From Pyrinomonadaceae bacterium (GTDB lineage Bacteria > Acidobacteriota > Blastocatellia > Pyrinomonadales > Pyrinomonadaceae), in the NCBI GenBank assembly GCA_021228405.1, contig JAJQRF010000013.1, positions 11,903 to 75,902 on the forward strand: a DNA stretch of 64,000 bases, written 5' to 3'. Of this stretch, positions 32,632-42,208 are shown one piece after another (positions within the stretch are counted from its first letter, which is position 1; each line of letters begins with the position of its first letter). The notes beneath the pieces were generated by a model. It had not been told where the DNA came from. It did not search any database and worked only from the letters and a program-made list of their open reading frames with translations. A program made the translations under genes and the position numbers.

Positions 32632-34919
32632 CTTTCGGCGGCGGCATCTTCACCTGTAATTTCGGCTCTTTCAGGTGATTCGGAACTATATATTTTGCCC
32701 GGCACGCGGACATCCGACCATTCAGGATGCGCCGCGTAAAAGCGGTTTGCAACCACATCCGACTGCGGGTCATCGCGCCACAATAAATAGTTTTTCTGTG
32801 CTTCTTGCGCTTCTTTAATTAATCCCGAACCTGCGAAAAGCGGCGACAGGAATTGATATGCGCCCGCATCGGTCGGATCGATGCGGTTGATCGTCAGAAA
32901 AGCAATCCGCGCTTCGTCAAATCTGCCGAGTCGATACAGCGTCTGTCCGAACTGACGCTGAACCTCGCGGTCGTTCGGATATTCGAGCGCGAGTTTTGCC
33001 AGTATTCCGGCGGCTTCTTCTGTTGCCCCTTCGCTGCGTCTGACCAGCGCAAAGTAATATTTCGCACGGTTGTTTTCAGGTGCTGTCGCTAACGCTTTTT
33101 CGAGCAATTCTTTGGCTTTGCCGAGTTGTGTCAGTTCGGGACCGTAGCGTTCCGTCTGGAGTTCGGCAATCGCCGCATTGACGAGTAGATTCGCATCCGA
33201 CGGGTCAACTTCGCTCGCTTTGCGAAAAGCTTCGGAAGCCGCTCCATACTGCATTTGCCCGAGTAGCCCGATGCCGTAATCATTCCACCGGCGGGCGAGC
33301 AGTTTGACTGCTTCACGCGCTTCTTTCTCGTCCGCAAGACGCACATTTTTCTTGTTTTTTTCTCTACCCGCTTTTGCCGCGTTCGTCTTCGGCAGGTTTT
33401 CAACCGCAATCAGACAAGCTTCGCTTTTCGCCATTTCAACGGTGGGATTCGGCATCGCCTCTTTAAATTTACCGGCGACATAATCTGCGTATTCTTTGAT
33501 AAAACGGCGGTAATTGACCTTCGCGCGAAGCACTATTTCGGTTGACGGAATATCCGTCGGAACACGAAAACGATAACGAACCAGATCGGAACGCCCCGGC
33601 GGAATGAATGCGTCATATGCTTTTGCCGTGCCGAGCCAGACTTGATGACGTGTAAACGGCTTACCGAGTTCATCTAGGAGAACAGCTTTATAAACGTGTG
33701 CTTTTTCATCCAAAGTGCCGTCCGCTTTGATAAACCCGCTGTGAAAAATCTTTTTGCCGCTCGTTTTTTCAAACGCTTCAAACTCGACCCACGGTTCATA
33801 AAGATCGCGTAATTCAGGCGGAAAACTGTGTGCCGCGCCGCGATTGAAAATTACTACGTCCGTGACGATTTCCTCACCTACCGACAGAACAACCGAATTA
33901 CTCGTATTTTGTATAAGCGGCGCGATGAGTTCGCCCGTTGCAGTGCGGCGAATCGCGAAGATGTCCACGCTTAAAACATTATCTTTCAGAAATTTTTCGG
34001 TCAGTTCGGCTTGTTTTGTATGACCGTAATAAAGCGGAACGGCAGTATTTGCGCCGAGCCAGCGGTGTGATTTGATTTTTCCGTCTTTTGTTGCCGCATC
34101 TATTGCAGATTCGGTCGACGGCATATGGCAGGAGCGGCAATCGAGCCGTTTGTCTTTCGCATAGAACGGAAGCACGGTTTCGCGCGACGCGCCCGACTGC
34201 TGCCATTCGTCATAGGTTGAATAACCTCGAATGAATTTATAATTATTTAGTTCGGGCGGCGCGTTCGATTTATGACACGCTCCGCAAAATTCCGGTTTTT
34301 TCAAAACCGGATTCATAACGGCGCGTTTATGGTCGGAAATATTTTCTAAAATTTGTTTGTCGGTCGCTTCATTTCCGATGGCGCGTCCCGTTTCGTCGAA
34401 AAGCAGATACGGCTGGCGGATGGTGTAGCTGCTCGTGCCGAGCGGATTCGCTTCCGTGATCGAATGACACACGGCACAGCTCACGCCTTCATCGTCGAGC
34501 ACCCGTGTTTCCTTGCTGCCGGTTACTAAAGCCCCTGTAAACATCGTCGCGGGCGAATGACACGACTCACAATGCTGGATAAATTCAATACCGCGTTTCT
34601 TCTCCAAAATATTGACGCTTGCTTTATAAAACGGTTCGCGTCCCGCGTTACGGTGCAAAGACTCCGACCATTGACTGTGCGTTTCTTGATGGCAGGAACC
34701 GCAGCGCGCCGACGGAATGAATTTGTCGCTTGAAATATAACCGCCGGTTTCGGTTTTAGAATTGGAAGGGCTGAAAATTCTCGTCGGGTTTGGCGGAACA
34801 GGGCGCATCCGAAGGTTATTCGATTGCGACGAAACAAAAGTCCCCGCGCAGAGAAAGACGAATACCCCGATTATAAAGAGTTTTAAAACACTGGTATTTA
34901 GGCGAAAACGTGTAAGCAT
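32628..34919 (-). CDS. Pentaheme c-type cytochrome with TPR domain
   Basis: A 763-residue exported electron carrier. After a signal peptide (LFIIGVFVFLCAGTFVSS) there are five CXXCH heme sites at residues 73-77, 117-121, 148-152, 212-216 and 261-265, in a cytochrome c554-like arrangement. A beta-rich central part and a C-terminal TPR region (about 575-735) follow. Such proteins occur in multiheme redox systems of acidobacteria and other groups. It is translationally coupled to the YD/IPT gene, which is an odd partner for a cytochrome. The redox substrate cannot be told from sequence. Confidence 0.85.
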   Translation of the reverse strand: MLTRFRLNTSVLKLFIIGVFVFLCAGTFVSSQSNNLRMRPVPPNPTRIFSPSNSKTETGGYISSDKFIPSARCGSCHQETHSQWSESLHRNAGREPFYKASVNILEKKRGIEFIQHCESCHSPATMFTGALVTGSKETRVLDDEGVSCAVCHSITEANPLGTSSYTIRQPYLLFDETGRAIGNEATDKQILENISDHKRAVMNPVLKKPEFCGACHKSNAPPELNNYKFIRGYSTYDEWQQSGASRETVLPFYAKDKRLDCRSCHMPSTESAIDAATKDGKIKSHRWLGANTAVPLYYGHTKQAELTEKFLKDNVLSVDIFAIRRTATGELIAPLIQNTSNSVVLSVGEEIVTDVVIFNRGAAHSFPPELRDLYEPWVEFEAFEKTSGKKIFHSGFIKADGTLDEKAHVYKAVLLDELGKPFTRHQVWLGTAKAYDAFIPPGRSDLVRYRFRVPTDIPSTEIVLRAKVNYRRFIKEYADYVAGKFKEAMPNPTVEMAKSEACLIAVENLPKTNAAKAGREKNKKNVRLADEKEAREAVKLLARRWNDYGIGLLGQMQYGAASEAFRKASEVDPSDANLLVNAAIAELQTERYGPELTQLGKAKELLEKALATAPENNRAKYYFALVRRSEGATEEAAGILAKLALEYPNDREVQRQFGQTLYRLGRFDEARIAFLTINRIDPTDAGAYQFLSPLFAGSGLIKEAQEAQKNYLLWRDDPQSDVVANRFYAAHPEWSDVRVPGKIYSSESPERAEITGEDAAAER

Positions 34920-35284
34920 ACAACTTAGGCAAAAACCGCTTTTCGGGTGCTGTTGAAGTAAATATATTTACTTGCAGAGTTAATCGAGAATACTTGCAAG
35001 TGAAGTCCGTTCGGGGTAATCGGAAATTCACTAAACCTGCAACAACTTTGACCGCCTTGCTCAAGAAATCTCCAGAATAAAGAGAAAGTAAAATTTATAT
35101 AATTAAAGATGAACGAAATAAAGATAAATTAGTTTTCGGTATTTGTCAAAATATTTTGCCGCTATCTGAGAGATTTTCGGAACGGCGAAAACTAACAATT
35201 ATAGAGTGCATTTTCCATAAGTTCCTGATATTTTTTGTTCGCGCAACGCTCGAAAATATCTTTAAATCAAACACTGACCGGCAA
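34920..35284. other. AT-rich non-coding flank of the putative replication origin
   Basis: No gene is supported in this stretch. Bases 35080-35240 are strongly AT-rich and could be the unwinding region of an origin. A short direct repeat ACTTGCA occurs at 34969-34975 and 34992-34998. No clear DnaA box was found by eye. Confidence 0.4.
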
Positions 35285-35574
35285 CCGTAGTTCCAGGGAA
35301 AAACTTGCGGTTTCTATGGCAGAAGACCGCTCAAGCGACCGTAGTTCAAGGGAAATTGCGGTCGAGCCGACCTGCATAAACAACCGTAGTTCAAGGGAAA
35401 TGAGTCGCTCGCAAGCAGTCGAACTGACCGTAGTTCAAGGGAAAAACAATGGTAAATCGTTCGCCTACGACCGTAGTTCGAGGGAAGAAACACCGTAGTT
35501 CGAGGGAAGAAACACCGTAGTTCGAGGGAAGAAACACCGTAGTTCGAGGGAAGAAACACCGTAGTTCGAGGGAA
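35285..35574 (+). repeat. Iteron array, nine copies of a 16-bp core
   Basis: The core CCGTAGTTCNAGGGAA begins at 35285, 35339, 35384, 35428, 35471, 35493, 35515, 35537 and 35559. The last five are exact 22-base tandem units (core plus GAAACA). The earlier ones are spaced 54, 45, 44 and 43 bases apart, close to two units, so most sites lie on the same helical face. N is C or A in the spaced copies and G in the tandem ones. Lying 277 bases before a RepA-type initiator gene, they are best read as its binding sites in a plasmid-type origin. Confidence 0.85.
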
Positions 35575-35850
35575 GTCACTGATCTTATAAAAACTGTGCT
35601 TACAATAATTTAACTACTTCCAAAAGTGTTTCCAACAGTATTAGACATATTTTAAACAGTATTAGATATATTCAGACAGGCAAAGCCGCGCAGAAATCCA
35701 GCAGATCGTGACCGGAAACAGAAGATTGTTGTTGTGATTTTGTTTCATCTATGCAAAAATCTTTATCTGAACGAATACATTTAAGAATCACTCGAAAAGA
35801 TATGTGAACAATCAGCTTAGGCAAGATTTCTGAAACGTCAGGAGCGATCT

Positions 35851-37380
35851 ATGAAACGCAAAAAAAAGGAAGCGGCTGAACTCAAATTGCCGTTCGATCT
35901 TCCCCCCGCGGACAACGCCGCAAAAATAACAATGAATTCATCTGCCGAAATGCAGGAGGAGAACACGAATAAAATACCCGATTCACACGTCAGCAACGAT
36001 TCGGAAAGCCTCGAATTAACCGAGCCCGAATTCGTCCGTATGGAAAAGAACATCGCCGCTTTCGGTTTTTTTACTCCGACCAGCAAACGTTCTAAGGATG
36101 CGCCGCCGAAGATTATCAAATTCACACAAATCATTGACGGGAACCGTGCCGAGGCGAAAGTCACGATTGCCGGCAACACGCTTTACGGGATGCCGACGAC
36201 CGCCGATCAGGACAAGTATCTCGCCTTTCAGAAAATTCTTGAACGAATCAAGCGCGAAAAGGGAAAAATCGAGAACCCGATCGCCTTTACGAGTGCCGAA
36301 CTTCTGCAACTACTGGGGCATTCAGATGGCGGGGCGAATTTCCGCGAGGTCGAAGAGTGGTGTGACGTGATGGCATCGACCTATATTAAATCCGAGGGCG
36401 CGATGTGGATCGCCGGTAAGCGGAAATTTGCCTCCGACAGCTTTGTCATCTTTCAGCGTGTCCGTCGGACCGGGCAGGAACTCGAAGACGGCAGCGTCGC
36501 CGACCGCAATTATATCTGGTTGTCGGACTGGTATCTCGAAAACATCAATTCCTATTACTTGCTGCCGATTGATTTCGACACGTATAAACAGCTAAAAAAC
36601 AATATTGCCAAGGCACTCATCCCGCTCTTACAAATCTGGCTCTACGCAAGCCGCGAACAGGGCGTTTTCGAAAAGCGTTACGACGAAATCTGCCAGATTC
36701 TCAACATTACACAGTATGCTTACCGCTCGAAGATCAAGGAAAAGCTCGCCCCCTCGCTGAACGAACTAATTCGCCAGGAATATCTCTCGTCGTGGGAGGT
36801 CGGTGAACTGAGCGGGGAAGCGGGCTACAAGTTGGTGTTTTATCACGGCAAGAAGTTTTACCAGGATCAAGTCAAGCGGCTACGCAAGGCACAGCTCCTG
36901 GATCGGCACGAACTGACCGAAACGACCACCAAGGCGGCGGACACGGCACCGTCGCGCAAAAAAAATTCGTCCCGAAAATTATCGCCCGCCGAAAATAAAT
37001 TGGTCGGACATCTCACCCGTGACTTTTCAGTGTCAGCGAAAAAGGCGCGCGAACTCGTCCTCAATTTCGGCGAGGACCGCGTGCGCCGGCAGATCGATGC
37101 CTTTCCCTTCCGCCGCGATTCCGTCCAAAGCATGGCGGGCTTCCTGATCCGGGCAGTCGAACAGGATTTTTCGCTACCCGAAGGCTATCTCGAATCGCTC
37201 AAAAAGAACGAGCGTGCGGCGGCGGAGAAAAAACGCGCCGAGTTGATCGCCGATTGCCGATTCTGCGACGAGAGCGGTTATCGAAACCTAAAAAGCGATC
37301 GGGATCCTTTCTACGGGATATTGCACGAATGCACGCACGATGCCTCAACCGAAGAGCAATTTGAAGAACATACTCTTTGA
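35851..37380 (+). CDS. RepA-type plasmid replication initiator
   Basis: A 509-residue protein resembling the replication initiator protein A family. It should bind the upstream iterons and open the origin. The middle shows two winged-helix-like parts (KIENPIAFTSAELLQLLGHSDGGANFREVEEW and the KNNIAKALIPLLQIWLYASREQGVFEKRYDEICQILNITQYAYRSKIKEKLAPSLNELI segment). An N-terminal charged, low-complexity tail and a C-terminal Cys/His cluster (CRFCDESGYRN...HECTHD) flank them. Codon use appears more GC-rich than neighbouring genes, consistent with transfer. The ATG follows AGGAGCG. It may still be active or be a relic of an integrated plasmid. Confidence 0.8.
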   Translation: MKRKKKEAAELKLPFDLPPADNAAKITMNSSAEMQEENTNKIPDSHVSNDSESLELTEPEFVRMEKNIAAFGFFTPTSKRSKDAPPKIIKFTQIIDGNRAEAKVTIAGNTLYGMPTTADQDKYLAFQKILERIKREKGKIENPIAFTSAELLQLLGHSDGGANFREVEEWCDVMASTYIKSEGAMWIAGKRKFASDSFVIFQRVRRTGQELEDGSVADRNYIWLSDWYLENINSYYLLPIDFDTYKQLKNNIAKALIPLLQIWLYASREQGVFEKRYDEICQILNITQYAYRSKIKEKLAPSLNELIRQEYLSSWEVGELSGEAGYKLVFYHGKKFYQDQVKRLRKAQLLDRHELTETTTKAADTAPSRKKNSSRKLSPAENKLVGHLTRDFSVSAKKARELVLNFGEDRVRRQIDAFPFRRDSVQSMAGFLIRAVEQDFSLPEGYLESLKKNERAAAEKKRAELIADCRFCDESGYRNLKSDRDPFYGILHECTHDASTEEQFEEHTL

Positions 37381-37559
37381 CGGAACGCCGATCTTACCGA
37401 ATATAACGATATTAGGAACTGCCCCAGACAAGCCCGGATGTAAGCCTATCCGACTTTTAATCCGAATTCGTCCCCGATCAAAATGCTTAATTCCGCCAAA
37501 TTCAATTCATTTTGCGCGTCTAATCGATTTCTCAAATACTCGTGCATCTCCGCAGTCAG

Positions 37560-37982
37560 ACGCGGCTTCCTTTTATCGAATCAATCTTTATCTGATCGAT
37601 GCCAAACCGATTCTGCTGTGCCAGGCGGCGCGTCACCGCCGAGAAGAAGGGTGGCGGCTGCATTTTGACACCCGGCAATTAGGCTGACCGCTCCGTTGCC
37701 GAAGCTTTGACGGAATTTTTGAGTTTTCAGACGATGATCGGCGATGCCGGTTATGGCGGCGCAAAACGGCAAGCCGAAAGGTTTGCAGAAAACCAAAGTT
37801 TGTTGATGACAAAACAGGATGCCAAGAAAAGAAAACGCCGGTTGCCGCCGGTCAGACGACGCATTGAAGCTTCGTTTTCTATTCTCCGGCATCAGTTCAT
37901 TGATCGGATATTTTCGCGCTCGTGGATTGGTTTATGGAACACGATTCTTTTGAAACTTTTGTTCTTCAATCTTTTTCGCTAA
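37560..37982 (+). pseudogene. Broken IS transposase (IS982/IS5-like DDE fragment)
   Basis: Two overlapping frames carry pieces of a DDE transposase. The first has NLYLIDAKPILLCQAARHRR. The second (from about 37707) has TMIGDAGYGGAKRQAERFAENQSLLMTKQDAKKRKRRLPPVRRRIEASFSILRHQFIDRIFSRS, matching the D-x-GY and terminal Glu region of IS982/IS5-type enzymes. The N-terminal half is degraded or missing, and no terminal inverted repeats were identified. The fragment lies between the rep gene and the AspRS leader. Confidence 0.75.
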
Positions 37983-38100
37983 TCCAATGCGCGACCGGAG
38001 TTGATTGTTAAAAGCTTGATGGAGTGTGTTTCGGGGTCAAACTTGATTTATAAAATGCAAAATGTTATTTGTATTTTAACTCTACGAAAAGGAAAGACCC

Positions 38101-38269
38101 CTTGGAGAGGCTCATCCGAAACAGAAGTTGGTTGGTCGATAGGCTGAAATAGGTTGAGACGTGATGCTACGAAACAGTGTAAATTAAGAGCTGACAAACC
38201 TTGTCAGAAGCTGGATGGTACCGCCGCCCATCGTGGTTCCAGCGAATACAAAATAATTTACAGTAGGAG
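38101..38269 (+). promoter_or_regulatory. T-box-like leader of the AspRS gene
   Basis: The sequence GGATGGTACCGCC (38213-38225) matches the T-box consensus. GCTGGA (38210-38215) pairs with TCCAGC (38238-38243), and the seven-base bulge TGGTACC (38216-38222) would bind the tRNA acceptor end as in known T-boxes. A short hairpin CTGACA/TGTCAG (38191-38207) sits just upstream like stem III. No T-run follows, while AGGAG (38265-38269) lies 20 bases after the element, so control would be of translation. I could not assign a specifier loop in 38101-38190. Confidence 0.55.
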
Positions 38270-38274
38270 TTGTT

Positions 38275-39579
38275 ATGGCATCAACAACCAATCAACGCAT
38301 TTTTATTAAAGACATTAATCAATTTGTCGGGCAGGAAATCTTCATTCGAGGATGGGTTTTCCGTTTGCGTCAGCTTTCAAAAACGTCCTTTGTCGTTTTA
38401 AAGGATTGTTCCGGGGAAGTTCAGTGTGTAGCAGATACGGAACTGCTCAAGGATCAACGCCTGAAATTAGACGATGCGATTGAAATTTCGGGACGTGTGC
38501 GCCTTGAAGCTCGTTCCAAACTGGGTTACGAAGTAGATATTGTTAGCGTCAAAATTCTTAACCCGTCGTCGAATAATCTTCCTTTTAATACTTCTTCAAA
38601 TATCGAATCAGTCGGTCCTGAAACTTTGCTGGACTATCGCCCTTTAGCGGTGAGAAACGAAGCGGTCGGCAATATATTTCGGATACAGGCTGCCCTTCTG
38701 AAATATTTTCGGGAATATTTGAACAGTCAGCTTTTTACCGAGATCATTACTTCTAAAATAGTCGCTTCCGGCACTGAAGGCGGGACTAATCTGTTTGAAA
38801 TAAAATATTTCGACCGTGTTGCGTATCTTGCGCAGAGCCCGCAATTTTACAAGGAGCACGGGGTTGCGGGTTTTGAGCGGGTTTACGAAACGGGACACGT
38901 TTACCGAGCCGAACCGCACGCGAGCAGTCGCCATCTGACGGAATATTACTCGCTCGATTTTGAGTTGGGTTTTATAAACGGACCCGAGGACGTAATTCAG
39001 ATCGAACGGGAACTTTTGACATATATTTTCGAGCGGATCAACAGCGAACACGCGGACGTTCTTAAAAGTTACGACCGCCCGCCGCTGCCTTCGATGCTCA
39101 ATGTGCCTATCTGGGAGTTTGACGAATGTCTTGAACTTCTCAAGAAGGAATTCGACAGAAACGATCTGATAGACGATCTGGACCCGGAAGGCGAACGGCA
39201 ATTATGTAAAATCGCCGAAAGAGAAACAGGTCTGGCGGCGGTTTTCGTCATCGGCTACCCGCTTGAAAGCCGTCCGTTTTACACTGCTCCGCGCGGAACG
39301 AACGGCGCGGCGAACAGTTTCGATCTTTTGTATAACGGTTTGGAAATAACGACCGGCGGGCAAAGACTCCACCGCCGGGAAGATTTGGAATCTGCGTTGT
39401 TGAACCGCGGCATCGAGCCTGTAAACTTTGAATCGCATCTCAAAATGTTTGAATTGGGAATGCCTCCGCACGGCGGATTGGCAATCGGTCTGGAAAGGCT
39501 GACAATGCAGGTTTTGGGACTGAGCAATGTCAGACAAGCGGTTCTTTATCCGAGAGACAGATATAAAGTTACGCCTTAA
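38275..39579 (+). CDS. aspS: Aspartyl-tRNA synthetase, archaeal/short type
   Basis: Class II synthetase that attaches aspartate to tRNA-Asp and possibly to tRNA-Asn. The N-terminal OB-fold (about 18-100, [31 protein letters not shown]) binds the anticodon. The catalytic domain has motif 2 ([29 protein letters not shown]) and motif 3 ([17 protein letters not shown]). The length of 434 and lack of the large GAD insertion mark the archaeal-type AspRS rather than the usual 590-residue bacterial enzyme. [10 protein letters not shown] favours AspRS over AsnRS. AGGAG precedes the ATG by 5 bases. A T-box-like leader suggests control by uncharged tRNA. Confidence 0.88.
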   Translation: MASTTNQRIFIKDINQFVGQEIFIRGWVFRLRQLSKTSFVVLKDCSGEVQCVADTELLKDQRLKLDDAIEISGRVRLEARSKLGYEVDIVSVKILNPSSNNLPFNTSSNIESVGPETLLDYRPLAVRNEAVGNIFRIQAALLKYFREYLNSQLFTEIITSKIVASGTEGGTNLFEIKYFDRVAYLAQSPQFYKEHGVAGFERVYETGHVYRAEPHASSRHLTEYYSLDFELGFINGPEDVIQIERELLTYIFERINSEHADVLKSYDRPPLPSMLNVPIWEFDECLELLKKEFDRNDLIDDLDPEGERQLCKIAERETGLAAVFVIGYPLESRPFYTAPRGTNGAANSFDLLYNGLEITTGGQRLHRREDLESALLNRGIEPVNFESHLKMFELGMPPHGGLAIGLERLTMQVLGLSNVRQAVLYPRDRYKVTP

Positions 39580-39587
39580 TTCGGCAT

Positions 39588-39670
39588 CGGGCTTTAGACG
39601 AAAACGCGCTGTTGGAACACGTTGGATTTGCAGAAAACCGGGAGCCTGAGTCGTTTTTGTCTAAAGCCCG
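39588..39670. terminator. 19-bp inverted repeat between convergent genes
   Basis: CGGGCTTTAGACGAAAACG (39588-39606) pairs with CGTTTTTGTCTAAAGCCCG (39652-39670) with one mismatch, around a 45-base loop. It starts 8 bases after the AspRS stop and ends 4 bases before the MFS stop. It may act as a terminator for both convergent genes, although the loop is long and the T-runs are inside the stem. It could also be a small mobile repeat. Confidence 0.5.
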
Positions 39671-39674
39671 AAGT

Positions 39675-40970
39675 TTATGTTTCCATTTGAGAAACGGATC
39701 GAATTTGAATGGATTGTCCCGTGCGGATATGTTTCACGATCTGAATGGCGACCGTGACGGCGAGAAAAGTGTAAAGCGTGCCGCAAACGGCTATTGTATT
39801 AAAAACTCCTATGTATGTGGCTAACCAACCGTTAAGCAAAACGCCGCACGGGGTCAACCCCATCAAAACAAGGACATAAAACGACATCAAACGTCCGCGC
39901 ACTTCGTCCGAAGCCAGTAATTGAATCATTTTATTTGCCGAATCCAATTGAACAACCTGCGCAAATCCGATCATAAAAAGCAATGCCGCCGATAGTTCAA
40001 AGGAGTTTGTAAACGACAACAAAATCAAACCCGCGCCGAAAATCACCGAGCAAAGCAAAATCCAATTTCCGAGCCCTTTGATATTACTGTAGCGGGCAAA
40101 GGAGAAAGCCGCGATCAACGCGCCCGCTCCCATCGACCCGATCAAATGACCGAGTCCGTTTGCTCCCGCGTTCAAAATTTTGTCCGACAAGATCGGCAGA
40201 AGAATCGTAAACGACATTCCGACAAAACTGAGAAGCGCGGTTAAAAATAAAAGATTGCGGATTATCGAATGTTCACCCGCAATTTTGAAGCCTTCAATGA
40301 CGTTATCGATAATCGAACTGCGTTGCTTTGTTTTATTTTCCGTTATTTTCTTCATCAGTAAGATCGCGATGATCGTCGGGACAAAGCTGACGGAATTTAT
40401 AAAAAAGCACCAACCCTCGCCCCAGTTGACAATGATGATTCCGGCTAAGGTCGGACCGATGATACGGGTTAGATTTATGAGGAGCGAATTTAAGGAAATG
40501 GCATTCATCAAATCCTTTTTTTCGACAATATCAGCCAAAAATGCCTGATGTGTCGGAATATCGAAAGCATTGATGATGCCCGTAACAGTCGCGAACAAAA
40601 AGATTTGCCAAACCTGCAAATTTTCGGAAATCGTTAATATTGCCAGGATGAGCGAAGAAATTACCGCTAAAGTTTGCGTGACGAGCAAAATATTCCGGCG
40701 GGAAAATCGGTCGGCAAGTGCGCCGCCGACAGGTGCCAACAAAAAAATCGGGATGTTTCCGGCGAAACCTAAGAATCCGAGCATTACTGACGAATCGGTA
40801 AGTTTGAGCAAAAGCCACGATTGCGCAACCCATTGCATCCAGATTCCTGTCAGCGAGATAAAAAATCCAAAGAATAAAAGACGGAAATTTCGGCTTTTTA
40901 AGGAACTTGTAAAGGCAGAAACCTCGATTTTATCGACTGCTTTTCGGAGAAATTTCCGTTTATTGGGCAT
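39675..40970 (-). CDS. MFS exporter (EntS-like)
   Basis: A 431-residue inner-membrane protein with about 12 hydrophobic segments. The N-terminal SLKSRNFRLLFFGFFISLTGIWMQWVAQSWLLLKLTDSSVMLGFLGFAGNIPIFLLAPVGGALADRFSRRNILL is typical of the MFS_3/EntS-like group, with the GALADRFSRRN loop between helices 2 and 3. Members export siderophores or drugs; the substrate here is unknown. It is convergent with the AspRS gene. Confidence 0.88.
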   Translation of the reverse strand: MPNKRKFLRKAVDKIEVSAFTSSLKSRNFRLLFFGFFISLTGIWMQWVAQSWLLLKLTDSSVMLGFLGFAGNIPIFLLAPVGGALADRFSRRNILLVTQTLAVISSLILAILTISENLQVWQIFLFATVTGIINAFDIPTHQAFLADIVEKKDLMNAISLNSLLINLTRIIGPTLAGIIIVNWGEGWCFFINSVSFVPTIIAILLMKKITENKTKQRSSIIDNVIEGFKIAGEHSIIRNLLFLTALLSFVGMSFTILLPILSDKILNAGANGLGHLIGSMGAGALIAAFSFARYSNIKGLGNWILLCSVIFGAGLILLSFTNSFELSAALLFMIGFAQVVQLDSANKMIQLLASDEVRGRLMSFYVLVLMGLTPCGVLLNGWLATYIGVFNTIAVCGTLYTFLAVTVAIQIVKHIRTGQSIQIRSVSQMET

Positions 40971-41067
40971 TTTTTTTGTCCTAAGGATTTAGGCTGATAT
41001 TTTAGATTTTATTCCAACGACTAACTGTAAACCGCAATTTCCGCGTGATGATCTTTGCAGGAAACAT

Positions 41068-41838
41068 TTAGCTTGTTTCGGCTGAATTACGTTTTATCAA
41101 ACAAAGAATAATTCCGACCAAAATGAGCGCGGAACCGATGCCGCCGACCAGCGAGGCTTGTTCGGGAATGATAAAAGCCCCGATCAGCCATGCCAGAACG
41201 GAACTTATCACTATCATCCAGGCTCCCCAAACGCCTAACCTGCTCTGCGGCTGATCTAAATCCGATTCGTCCATAACTTCCCAGTATAATAATCCGAGCG
41301 ATTCGACACGTTTATAAATCAAACGAAGAAAAATAACCGCAAAAAGACCGATCAGAAAATCCTGAACGCCGATCAGATTAACCAAAAAGCTGAACGGAAC
41401 AAGACCGAGCAGGTGCATCGGAAACGAGATTATTACGGCTGTCGAAAATGCCGCTCCGAGGGCGACAAAAAAATATAAAAACCAGTAACGCGCGGAGTTA
41501 AACCTAATATCGCGTTTGCCGTCGGAGAACGGACTGAGTCGCGTCCAGAGCAAATAAGGAGTGATTCCGAGGACAAAATTTCCGATAAATCCGAACAACT
41601 GGTTGATCGAAAATTCACCCGTTACCAGCGAACCGATCACCGAACCGATCGCAATTCCCCAGGCTCCGGCAGGTCCGAACATCAGGCTTAAGGGGATTGG
41701 AAAAATCTGGCTGATCGGGACGATTGAAACTGGCGGCGGAAATCTTAAAACGGCGATGCTGGCGGAGTATAAAGCGGCGACAATTGCTGTTAAAACAATC
41801 ATCCGGGTATATTTCCAGAGGGCTATGGAACTTTTCAC
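41068..41838 (-). CDS. QueT-like / ECF-S-type membrane transporter subunit
   Basis: A 256-residue membrane protein with about seven hydrophobic segments. The N-terminal part (ALYSASIAVLRFPPPVSIVPISQIFPIPLSLMFGPAGAWGIAIGSVIGSLVTGEFSINQLFGFIGNFVLGITPYLLW) resembles QueT-type proteins, thought to take up queuosine precursors or other vitamins. The C-terminal pair of helices is an extension. No energising ATPase genes are nearby, so the function is tentative. Confidence 0.6.
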   Translation of the reverse strand: MKSSIALWKYTRMIVLTAIVAALYSASIAVLRFPPPVSIVPISQIFPIPLSLMFGPAGAWGIAIGSVIGSLVTGEFSINQLFGFIGNFVLGITPYLLWTRLSPFSDGKRDIRFNSARYWFLYFFVALGAAFSTAVIISFPMHLLGLVPFSFLVNLIGVQDFLIGLFAVIFLRLIYKRVESLGLLYWEVMDESDLDQPQSRLGVWGAWMIVISSVLAWLIGAFIIPEQASLVGGIGSALILVGIILCLIKRNSAETS

Positions 41839-42208
41839 ACGTTTTTAATCCTTATCTGAAACTCAAAAATATCCGACGCAATGGTTTAATCTTTCAAATT
41901 ATTAAACCTATTGTTGCCGATGCACTCGTTTTTCAAAAACGCTGTGCAACAAAATATTGATTTTATTCTAAAATCAGAGGAAATTTTATCGGATTGTCGG
42001 CTATAAAGCAAGATTTTGTCCGCAGACCTGAAAAGGCTGATAAAGGCATTCATTTGGAATTTAACTTGATGTAAGGTTTGGCAGTTTTTCAACATATATA
42101 GATGAGATAAAAATTCTGACTAAAATTATTCCCGGATCAGGTAAAAATTTAGGGATTCAATAGCCGGATTCCGAAACAATCGAATATTAATCGGCAGGAA
42201 CTAAGTAA
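41839..42208. promoter_or_regulatory. Divergent intergenic region between QueT-like gene and CHAT gene
   Basis: The 370 bases are AT-rich and should contain the promoters of both divergent genes. A perfect inverted repeat GGTTTAAT (41883-41890) / ATTAAACC (41901-41908) lies about 45 bases upstream of the QueT-like start and could be an operator or a small hairpin in its leader. I see no preQ1 riboswitch consensus and no other gene. Confidence 0.4.

Noticed and set aside
35235-35559. Open frames running through the iteron array on both strands
   Set aside because: They only translate the repeated SSRE-like and YG-type units created by the iterons.
37340-37687. 115-residue open frame overlapping the end of rep
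   Set aside because: It overlaps the rep 3' end in another frame; only its last part matches the broken transposase, which is annotated as a pseudogene instead.
41839-42000. preQ1 riboswitch before the QueT-like gene
   Set aside because: The expected short pseudoknot consensus is not present; only a simple 8-bp inverted repeat is seen.
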